Shown here one piece after another: positions 55,726 to 64,000 of a stretch of DNA of 64,000 nt. The notes beneath the pieces are model-generated. The model made no database searches, was not told the DNA's origin, and saw only the letters and a list, made by a program, of their open reading frames with translations. A program made the translations under genes and the position numbers. The DNA is from Bombardia bombarda (taxonomy: Eukaryota > Ascomycota > Sordariomycetes > Sordariales > Lasiosphaeriaceae): contig JAULSR010000009.1 in the NCBI GenBank assembly GCA_030512295.1, forward strand, positions 930,001 through 994,000. The letters are read 5' to 3'. Each line of letters begins with the position of its first letter. The stretch's first letter is position 1.

Positions 55726-56956
55726 TACGAAGAGGCCACGCACTGCGAGTAGTACGGCGGCGAGACAGCCTTGCAGGTAAGTCCGCTCTGCATATTGCAC
55801 ACACAAGGTCAGTCAAAAGCTTCTTCACCTTCCAAACTCATCTCAGGGGAGGGGAGGGGGTCGGATGCCAACACTTACACCGCACTGGGTGCACCCAGTA
55901 TACCCATTCCCGCCGCACTGCGCGTACGCGCCCAGCGAGCACGGCGACGCATTGTCCGTCCCAGCATTGCCCGGCTCAGCAGCCACAACTCCTCCTCCCG
56001 AGTTGTTGCTGTTGCCGCCCGCAGGAGGAGCAGCAGCAGCAGCAGGCTCAGAAGCAGGCTTGCCGCCCGACGGCGCCACGGCCGAAGGCGAGGTCCCGAC
56101 CTTGCACGTCGCCGCGCAGCCGGTGCACGCCGCACCAGCAGTCCGGTTGGTGCCGCCCCCGTACACAGCCGGGCCGGGCGCGACGTAGTTTGCCACCGCA
56201 GCATGGATGTTGATCTTGATGCCCGGGTCGCTGGCGCTGTACGCGCCGGGGAACTTGACCAGCGGCGGGGAGGCGTTGCCGCCGCCGCTGACGGTGATCT
56301 GGTAGCAGCTGACGTAGAACTGGGCGCCGTTGGCGGAGCCGGCCGTGTGCAGCGCGAGGGCCTCGGCGCGCAGCAGGTAGTCGCCCGCGGGGATGTCGGC
56401 GGGGATCTTGACGTCCATCTTGCCGCAGCACTTGTTGAGGTCGCGCGTGCCCCAGTTGTCGTCGTCGCCGACGGCGCCGCCGGATTTCTTGGACCAGGCG
56501 TCGGAGAAGATCTTGAACCAGCCGTTGGCGGTGCCGTCGGCCTTCGCGGCGTCGGCCACCTTGGAGAGGTAGATTTGCACCGGCCCCCAGTGGGCGCCGC
56601 CGATGGCCTCGGAGCCGCAGGAGCGGTCGCCGGGCTGCTGGTGCATCTCCACCGTCACGGTCGAGCCGGCGGGGACCGGGCACTTGCCGGCCGTGGCCTT
56701 GGCGTTGGCGTTGCAGATGAAGTCTTTGCTGCCGACGTTGGTGATGGGCGAGTTGCCCGCGGGCATGCGGACGCAGGTGGCTGCGTGCTGGGGGTGTCAG
56801 TTTTGCCTTGTTTTGTGATGTCTTCGAGGAGATGATGAGGGGGGGGCGACTTATATAATCGGTCCCGTCAACCCAGAGCTGCTGGAAGAGGGCGTGGCCG
56901 GCCACCTCCTTGGCGGCGAGCGCCGTCAGAGCGGCTGCTACAAATGTCGACTTCAT
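55726..56956 (-). CDS. AA9 lytic polysaccharide monooxygenase with CBM1
   Basis: Three exons: 56956-56851, 56780-55879, 55788-55726; 356 residues. The signal peptide (MKSTFVAAALTALAAKEVAG) is followed directly by His21, the N-terminal copper-brace His; the second brace His is likely in GGAHWGPVQIY, and Tyr in QFYVSCYQI. The AA9 catalytic domain runs to about residue 245, followed by a Ser/Gly/Ala/Pro linker and a CBM1 (YAQCGGNGYTGCTQCGSGLTC...SPPYYSQC) split by the last intron. Intron 1 uses an unusual GTCGCC donor, chosen because only it gives DYITTCVRMP. A secreted enzyme that cleaves crystalline cellulose oxidatively with copper and an electron donor. The alternate ORF upstream of 56956 belongs to the 5' leader. 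Confidence 0.93.
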
Positions 56957-59103
56957 GGTTTGGTATGCCCGCTGGATGGGGATGGGAAATCGAGACGGAA
57001 AGGGTATCCAAGTCACAGCAAGCAAAGCGGTCTGCAGAAAAAAAAAAAGGACACTAGGGAGGCAGACACAAGAAAGACGTTCCACGCTGAACATGACCAG
57101 CTTTTGTCGATATATACCCTCCTCCCTCTTCCCTCTCTGCACGACTTGATGGACAAGCCGACATGACCAGGACCAGGACCAGGACCAGGACCAGGACCAG
57201 AGCGGCAAGCGCGATGACGGCAGCCGCCTCGACCTCCAGATGCGAGGCCCACTCGAGTCATTTACAAACACCTATCACATCTCCATCCCAATATTATCTG
57301 GTGGGTTTCTCTCGGTCTTACTTGGGTGCGCGTCGATGCCTTGTGACATGCCGAAAAAGGCGGTCCCCATTCCCCGTAGGGAGTGAGAGAGAGAGAGAGG
57401 GAGAGAGAGAGAGGGAGTCACGACCCCCCAGGCTAATTTGCTGTGTGCGTTATAGTATTGCTGCACACCACTATATACCCCGGATTCCCTGAGCAGGTTC
57501 CATGGCATGGATGTCCCCAGAGAAAGACTGGAGGGATGAATGACGATTGGTGAGTTGCCATTGTTCCGCAATATGAAGACGAGCATTTATCCGGGGCAGC
57601 ACGGCAGCGATGGTCCGGGGGAGATATTGCGAGGCACCTCGGTTATATAGCAACCCGATATATAGATGGGCCAATACCTCCCGCTTAGTTGCCGAGCCGT
57701 GTCACTTTGGACTGTGGGCGTGAGTGCTTGTTGGTATTAACTGATGCGGTGGTGGATGGATGCTCGAGCGGACGACAATGGTGGCTGTGCCGGCCCAGTC
57801 TGTCGATTTGGAAGGAGAACATTCTATCGAGAGAAACAGAGAGAATCTCGCAGTAGGGCGATGTGCACGCGCACGCGAGCGGTGGGTTTTATATTGCATT
57901 TGTGGGTTTTGCGTGGACCAAAAAAGTCTTGGAAAACCTGGTCCTGTGAGAGCAATATGGCCTGCATCGCGCCCAAATCCGGGATCTGTCTCATGACGAC
58001 TGAGGTGGTACTGGTCGAGTGGCTGCTTGAGTGGCGTGTCGCTTGGCTCTGTTCTGTCCTGTTCTTTTTTTCTATCTTTTTTTCTATCTTTTTTTCTATC
58101 TTTCTTTTGACTGTCCCCAGATTCCTAGAACTTCTCGTCAATAGAACTAAAAGCTCGGGTGCTCTCTGGTCGCCCATGGATAGGACCAAGGCATTTGTCT
58201 GTTCTTGCCTTTGAATATCTCCGTTGGTCGCTCTTTGAGGGGTGTGGTGACGGTACTAATTTGTCATGTAGAGTAAGAGGGCCTGGATCATCGCGAAATT
58301 CTAGAAAATATGTTTGGAGTGGGTGGTAACAGGAACTGAGAGCCAGTCAGAATGAAGAACACATGGTGTCTTAAAAGGGGATGACTGACGTCCAAGATCA
58401 ACAGGAGAAAGATAATTACCACCTGTACTATGTATCTCTAACTGGTAGCAACACTAATACCCGGCCGGTATGGATGTTGCTTGAATGTTCAACCATTCAG
58501 CTGTAGCATCGTGAAAATACCACTCATTATCAATCTTGACTTCCCCTGCATTTTATGGTGGAATTACTTGTTAATCAAGAACTTGTCACCAGAATGAATG
58601 TGTTTTATAGCTACTGCAGTCTTTTACTCTGCCAACGCTGTGACATAGACTTGGTTTGGTGTTTTTACAGCAGAACACGACGGAAGTGGCATCCCATACA
58701 ATGTCCATGTTTCCTTCCCCACGGCCGACCTTTGTTTCTTCCCCGCAATCGACCCTTTGTCGGTGTCGTGACGACCAACCCCAGGAAACTACAGCCAGCC
58801 AATGACCGGAATGCCGACTGACCGACCACTTATAACATCGTGGTGTTAATCGTTTGTATACAATCTACCTCGACCTACTATGTCCTCCCCCGCAGTTGGT
58901 GAGGTCCATGTCGTCACTGCAGCAGAGCTGTGAACACTAATGAAGCGGTCGAAAGTTTAAAGTACATACATGGCCCACTGCTGCGCGCGGAGTGAAATGT
59001 GGTGATGTAAATATTTGATCACCCAGGCTCCTGCGCAGGGAACATCTTGTGACTAAAAAACAAACAAGACCAGATAACCAGACCGACGTGTTTTTACTTG
59101 GAC
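56957..59103. other. 2.1-kb divergent intergenic region
   Basis: Promoter regions of the AA9 and SMP-30-like genes. It has six GGACCA hexamers (57163-57200), GA-rich repeats near 57388-57418, and CTATC-T7 repeats near 58068-58100. Frame 57744-58214 has no family and is not called. Confidence 0.4.
57111..57116 (-). promoter_or_regulatory. Probable TATA box of AA9 gene
   Basis: GGTATATATCG on the minus strand about 155 bp before the start codon. Confidence 0.45.
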
Positions 59104-60804
59104 ATGGCTCTTACCCCTTTTCTACGGCTGATGATAGGGGCGTTGCTCCTGGCAACTGCTGATCCTGGTTCCAGCCATTGGCTCGGAGTCGCTGCCAGAG
59201 ATGTCCCGCCCCTGGCTCAAGTCATCAACCAGAAGAGCTTTAATGTTCTTCGGACCGTCTCGCCTCCCAGCACTGCAAATGGGACTTCGGTATGCCATGG
59301 TCTTGTTTCTCGCGCTGGATGCGATTCAGTCCTACAAGCCTGTCACTACCTTGCACCCTTTTCTCACAAATTGATTCCGTTATCTGACGGTCCTAATCAC
59401 ACTAGCAATTTATCCCCCCAGGAGCGACCAAAGAGTCTCTGCTGGCAAAGCCCTTTCACATCTACGATGACGCATTCTACGACATCATCGGCCCGAACCC
59501 AACCCTGACGCTCCTCAACCGCACCGAGTCGAATCCTCGCTTCCATGAAGCTCCTGTGTGGTATGTTGCCGCCACTACTGGCAGTGATCACCAAAGCTGC
59601 AATTCGCTGCGCTCAGCTAACACAGAATTTCTCTCCTTCGATTCAGGTACCCAGCAACCGACGAGGTGTTCTTCTGCCAAAATGCTGGCGCCCGCGCCGC
59701 CGGCACGGGTCTGAACAAGTCTGCCGCCATCATGAAGATTGCCCTCGCTGATGTCACGACGGAGATTTCGAGCCAGAGGAGCGCCAATGGAACAATCAGG
59801 GTGGAGTTTGTGAACCCAAGCCCGGGGGTAGTTAACTGTAATGGTGAGCCGCTCTTGAAAATTAATCAATAGGAAAAGTGTCTCCAGAATACTGCTCACA
59901 ACTTTTCTCCCAGGAGGGACCAACTACCGAAACCGCATCCTTCTCGTCGGCGAGGGTCAGGGCTATACCGTCGCGCCAGCGATCTACCTGATGCATCCGT
60001 ATTCGCCCTACAATACCACAGGTGAGTGATGCCGCATTTTTAGGACCCAATTATTGTTGTTTACTTACACCCCCTGGCAATCCACCCGCCCACTATTCTA
60101 ACCAATCTCACGACCCATAAACAGTCCTCCTGGACAACTTCTTCGGCCGCCAATTCAACTCGATCAACGACGCGTCCGTCAACCCGCGCAACGGCGACAT
60201 CTACTTCACCGACCCGACGTACGGGTACGTGCAGGACTTCCGCCCAGCCCCCGGGCTGCAGAAGCAGGTGTGGCGGTTCAACGAGAGCACAGGGGCGGTG
60301 GGGGTCGTGGCGGATGGGTTTAACATGCCGAACGGTCAGTCAGTCAGTCCATGTCACAAACCTATGTTTCTTCTGCATGCATCGATGATACTGACATCCT
60401 GAAAATCAGGCCTCGCATTCTCCCCCAACGGCCAACACATCTACATCGCCGACACCGGCACGGCGCAGGGCTTCTTTGGCAACAACTACACTTTCCCCGC
60501 GACCGTGTACCGCTACGATGTCGAGGATGATGGGACGTTTGCGAACCGAAAGGTGTTTGCGTTTGTGACGGCCGGCGTGCCGGACGGCATCCATCTTGAT
60601 ACCAAGGGGAATGTGTATGTGGCGTGTGGCGATGGGGTGGAGGTGTACAGTCCGGCTGGGAAGCTGCTGGGCAGGATTTATATCGGGTCGACGTCGGCGA
60701 ATTTTCAGTTTGCGGGGAAGGGGAGGATGGTGATCCTGGCCGAGACGGAGCTGTATTATGCCACGCTGGGGGCGGAGGGGGCGTTTCCTGGGCAGTTGCA
60801 CTGA
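59104..60804 (+). CDS. Secreted SMP-30/gluconolactonase-like protein
   Basis: Six exons: 59104-59289, 59406-59560, 59647-59843, 59914-60021, 60125-60334, 60410-60804; 416 residues, all phases consistent. The N-terminus (MALTPFLRLMIGALLLATADPGSSH) is a signal peptide. The body is a six-blade beta-propeller-like sequence of the SMP-30/LRE family: PRFHEAPVWYPATDEVFF, ASVNPRNGDIYFTDPTYG, GFNMPNGLAFSPNGQHIYIADTG, GVPDGIHLDTKGNVYVACGDGVEVYSP. The metal-binding positions of the family are present as Glu in the HEAP block, Asn in NDAS/PNG and Asp in PDGIHLD. Several NxT/S sites. Relatives hydrolyse lactones; the substrate here is unknown. Confidence 0.88.
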
Positions 60805-61232
60805 GGGTTGGGGAGTGGGGATGATGGGATGGAGCAGGGGGTCGAGTGTTGGGTGTTGGGGCGTGGTTTAGTGCAATGGCCTGTCTCTCTCACACAGTCA
60901 CGAACATACCAGTAAAGGAGGCTGCTACCAGCTTGGGAAGGTACATACGAATCTACCTGTAAGCAGCCCCAAACATAAGAAATGTAGTATGCGCGACGTC
61001 AAGTCTCTGTGCCCAAGCTTGACTCCATGCCCCATATCGGTTATCCCAAGTTCTCTTTGTCAGAAGCACACACCCGAACCAACGATAAATCTTGGTCGAA
61101 ACTCCACTTCACTCAGTGTCAGGGTAGATCAAGACGTCATATGCCCTTCTATGGATCGAGTAGAAGTCGATCGGGATCGTCCAGAACTTGTGGCTCGGCA
61201 GCGCGTTAAACTCGTCGAGAAGTGTGTGTGTT
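60805..61232. other. Convergent intergenic region
   Basis: 3' flanks of two convergent genes, no gene seen. Confidence 0.5.
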
Positions 61233-61984
61233 TCATACCTCTCTAGTCGATGCTGCAGCACAAGAAGCGTCAAAAATCATGATCAGCATCTGCCCAAAAG
61301 GCCTCATTCAGCTTCGCATGTGTGTAGGGAGGTAATACAAGGTGGGAAGGTAAGACAAGTGCTCCTATCACTCACCATGCACCGTGAAACCGGCATAACC
61401 TCAGCCAGCTTCGCAAAAATCCCCGCCGTCTTTTGCTGTTGACCTACAGGAATATGATCCTCGAAGTCTATCGCTTGCCACACAACCTGCAGGTCGGCCT
61501 CCAGCTTGTCGAGGCTCTCCGCATTACCCTCACTGTGAATCTCATCATCATTCCCAAGCTTGGGCCCGGCCACCTCAGCCAGCCAGCGCTGGAGAGTTCT
61601 CGCATTCTCGAGACCCACCTCGCAATAATCGATCTTGGTTGCGAGGTCGGCATTCAGCTTTTCGAGCCGCTGGCCGAGCCGCCCGATACTGCCACTGCTC
61701 CAGTCGTACAGGTGGGTGATGGCCTGGATTGCGCGCCTGTGTGTGTCCTCGGCGTTGTCTACTAGAACTTTGTGGTAGGCGCAGTAAAGATGGACAAAGT
61801 ATTGTACCAGTGTGCAGCGGACGAAGGCTTTCTGGACGGTGGATAGGTTCCCGGTTTCCCCGAGGAGGAGAGCGCTGACGAGCGTTTGGAGGAAGAGCGC
61901 TATGTCTCCTGGTCCGAACTTGTTTATGTTGGCAAGGTTCAGACCGGCTTTGAGTTGGATGAACTCTTCTTTGGAGAGAGCCAT
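61233..61984 (-). CDS. Unrecognised fungal protein
   Basis: From ATG 61984 (MALSKEEFIQLKAGLNLAN) the frame runs to a GTGAGT donor after residue 203. An acceptor (GGGCAG) at 61290 adds MLIMIFDASCAAASTREV, giving 221 residues. If the intron is not used, the frame ends at 61304. An in-frame ATG lies 20 codons upstream at 62044. The protein is alpha-helical by composition (VQKAFVRCTLVQYFVHLYCAYHK; RRAIQAITHLYDWSSGSIGRLGQRLEKLNADLATK in parts), with no signal peptide and no motif I know. The plausible splice site and length suggest a real gene. Confidence 0.5.
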
Positions 61985-63216
61985 GACTGTTGGCTCGCAG
62001 GTTGGTGGTGATGTCGATTGGTGATGAACAACTAAATCTGTCAATGATGTGGATGCACAAGCGTGGGTGACGGGTTGTTGGGCAGCGGGTGTTGGGAGCA
62101 GAAGAGAAGATGCAAACTATTTGGCTGTGGGGGTTGCCTACCTATATATATATATATACATAGGTTGATGGAGCCTGTGCGCTGCATCACATGCATCACA
62201 CACACAAACCTTGGTTTCTGAACCATGGGGGGACTTCAATGTGCCTTACAAGTATCCTCATCCTTAGTATCCTCGGGCTTTCTCGCCGACGCTCGATTGG
62301 CGCTTTGCGAATGGGCGTTTTCGTTTGTTTATTTTTTTTCGGGCAAAGGACTGGCAGTCACAACGTTAATGTATCCAATGGCGGAGGGTTTTGGACGCCA
62401 CCGAACGAACTAACCAATGGCCGAAGGTTTCTTCATGCACTTTTTCTCACCGTAAATAAGCCACTGTAAACAACCACTACGTTGTAGACAACCACTACGT
62501 TGTAGACAACAGACAACCACTACGTTGTAAACAACCACTACGTTTGTAAACAAAATTGGCGCGCCAAGAACAATTGAAGCCTCGCTTCACTGACCGTCGC
62601 CAATTTCAAGTGTGTTACATGACACAGCGCAGTGGTCCACCGACCCAACAGTGTAAGAAAGTGCGATTGTGTCCGTATCAGACGAACGAGCCAGTGACTT
62701 CAATAATCACAACTAATTAATCAGACACCCGTGGCAGGGAATTGTTGCGCCTTAGGGGGGGGGTGAACGAATCAAACTTTTGTGGTCACAAGGACAACAG
62801 GTATTTGTACAACTTTCACACCGCACCGTTCGCCCTCGCAATAGTGGCAGAGCAACTGTGGTCTTGATCATGATTGAAACTGCAATGCAAGAGGGAACCT
62901 GAGCAATCCCCCACCACGCAAGAAAACTTCCGATTACCCGCACCGCCCAAAAAGCAACCCTTTCTCAGCATTAATGCTGGGCTTGCTACAATAGTTTGAG
63001 ATGCCCAAAAGAGTTCCAAAACCAGCGCAGCCAACCCAGCGACACGGGCTTATTTGAAATGGACATTGGCATTATATGGAAAGGTTTTTGTTACTTACCC
63101 CATTCATGAAGCGACCAAGTCTTACAAGTACGTCGGAAAATATATCGATCTTGTCCTGAACTTGTTGAATGACTCCTTCTAAAGCACCTTTTACGACAAG
63201 AAGTTGAAGAAATAGC
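61985..63216. other. Intergenic region
   Basis: Contains a TA run near 62143, a tandem repeat at 62466-62552, an AscI-type palindrome TTGGCGCGCCAA near 62556 and a G8 run near 62755. No gene seen. Confidence 0.4.
62466..62552. repeat. 20-bp tandem repeat (AACAACCACTACGTTGTAGA)
   Basis: Four to five copies of ACAACCACTACGTTGTA(G/A)(A/A)C, separated by small deletions. Confidence 0.8.
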
Positions 63217-63544
63217 TCATGATTGACCGTTCACATTTGGAATCCCGTTGTGAAGCGATTCGATCCAGTCGGTCAGAACTTTAGGGATAACAACTGAGGA
63301 GCTCTGGCCGATGAATGCGTGGTAAAGCTCGTGGAGACGTACAATGGCGATATCATTGTTCGTAAGATGAGTCATAGCCAAGGTGCTGTCCGGTCTCCTC
63401 ATGTACGATATGGCCTTGTCATGGAGAAGCTTGGCCAATCTCTCCAACTCGGTAAGGAGGGGGACATATCGAATCGATGTAGCCAATCGCCCTGGTCTTA
63501 TCCACCGGTAGGCTGCGAAGGTCGTCTTCAGTTGACACTTCCAT
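63217..63544 (-). pseudogene. Unrecognised short protein, possibly frameshifted
   Basis: ATG 63544 opens MEVSTEDDLRSLPVDKTR. The longer neighbouring frame reads LATSIRYVPLLTELERLAKLL...IARLHELYHAF (actual IVRLHELYHAF) to the stop at 63217 and looks like a natural helical protein. The two frames differ by one base and may be one gene with an indel, or the first may be chance. No family recognised. Confidence 0.3.
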
Positions 63545-64000
63545 GATGGTAGTCTTTATCCCTACTGTTCGGCTATAGTGTGCTAGAGTGCGGATTTATG
63601 GTAGATGTTGATGTTCTGATAAAAACGAATCACCAAGGCAAGTTGGGGGTTGCTTGAGCTTTATACCCCGTGAGAGCAGTAAGTAGGCCGAGTCTTGAGG
63701 CCGGAATGAATCATATACCGGAACAGCTTCTACCTATCGGAAATGAGGATGTCGAGCAAGCGCACCTGTCAAAACAAGACAAACTAAAAATAAGGAGGCT
63801 GAGACTGAAAATCCCTGAGCTCGGCATTGACGTAAACGCGCGTGCACTGTACCCGCAGGCTGCCTCTTTACGGCCGCCTATGCAGCCAGATGGGGGGAGT
63901 GGACGGTCGATGTACATACGCATGTCGCGACGCGGTTCCCTGCGATGCTCTTGTTTATCTGTTTGTTAGTTTGTTTGTTTATTTGTCACATTTTACATTT
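63545..64000. other. Right edge
   Basis: Small frames only (63670-63969 plus strand); nothing recognised. Confidence 0.4.

Noticed and set aside
55771..56835. 354-residue plus-strand ORF
   Set aside because: Antisense to the AA9 gene.

Overview
This window is nuclear DNA of a filamentous ascomycete (Pezizomycotina, most likely a Sordariomycete). The evidence is short 50-190 nt spliceosomal introns with GT/AG ends and CTNAC-like branch sites, a Zn2Cys6 regulator, a HacA bZIP factor with an Ire1-type intron, an AA9-CBM1 cellulose-active oxygenase, a peroxisomal alcohol oxidase, and decayed NACHT, FunK1-like and DUF7924 genes of the kind expanded in such fungi. There are no bacterial-style operons. 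Exon structures were worked out by hand from splice sites, reading phase and remembered family sequence; no database search was run.

Left third (1-20.5 kb), accessory and rearranged. It holds a broken NACHT/STAND relic (451-1675), a mitochondrial MCP1-like membrane protein (2889-4065), a small C2H2 zinc finger gene (4498-5098) and a six-exon Zn2Cys6 transcription factor (5461-8128) whose zinc cluster is split over three exons and includes a GC-AG intron. Head to head with it lies the 5' part of an ABC-B multidrug transporter (8837-10155). The last part of the same kind of transporter reappears at 14090-14419. Between the halves sit a FunK1-like fragment, a 205-bp solo LTR with a 5-bp target duplication, and a DUF3669 gene. 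Next comes a coiled-coil kinase-like gene (14780-17604) followed upstream by about 1.6 kb of 17-bp and 14-bp tandem repeats. An intron-containing tRNA-Tyr lies at 20.5 kb.

Middle (21-45 kb). An ACS-family MFS transporter (21150-23022), about 5 kb of gene-poor DNA, a 12-exon alcohol oxidase (28156-30833), a MAPEG protein, two degraded genes (a kinase lacking its catalytic core and a C2H2 fragment), hacA (35143-36571), about 5.5 kb of gene-poor DNA rich in homopolymers, a DUF427 gene and an ESCRT-III CHMP1/Did2-like gene.

Right third (45-64 kb), mostly housekeeping. SKI2 RNA helicase (45324-49310), a DUF7924 pseudogene, CSM3/Swi3 of the fork protection complex, divergent from a complex I 21-kDa-type subunit, then a secreted AA9-CBM1 oxygenase, a secreted SMP-30/lactonase-like protein and an unknown gene.

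The most notable signals are: (1) five genes whose reading frame would be restored by one extra base in a short homopolymer; (2) an ABC transporter relic interrupted by about 3.9 kb of mobile or accessory sequence; (3) two related minisatellites directly upstream of a coiled-coil kinase-like gene that itself carries internal repeats; (4) two GC-AG introns; (5) four DDLDALMAEAE-type repeats in CSM3; (6) a long overlapping frame in hacA.
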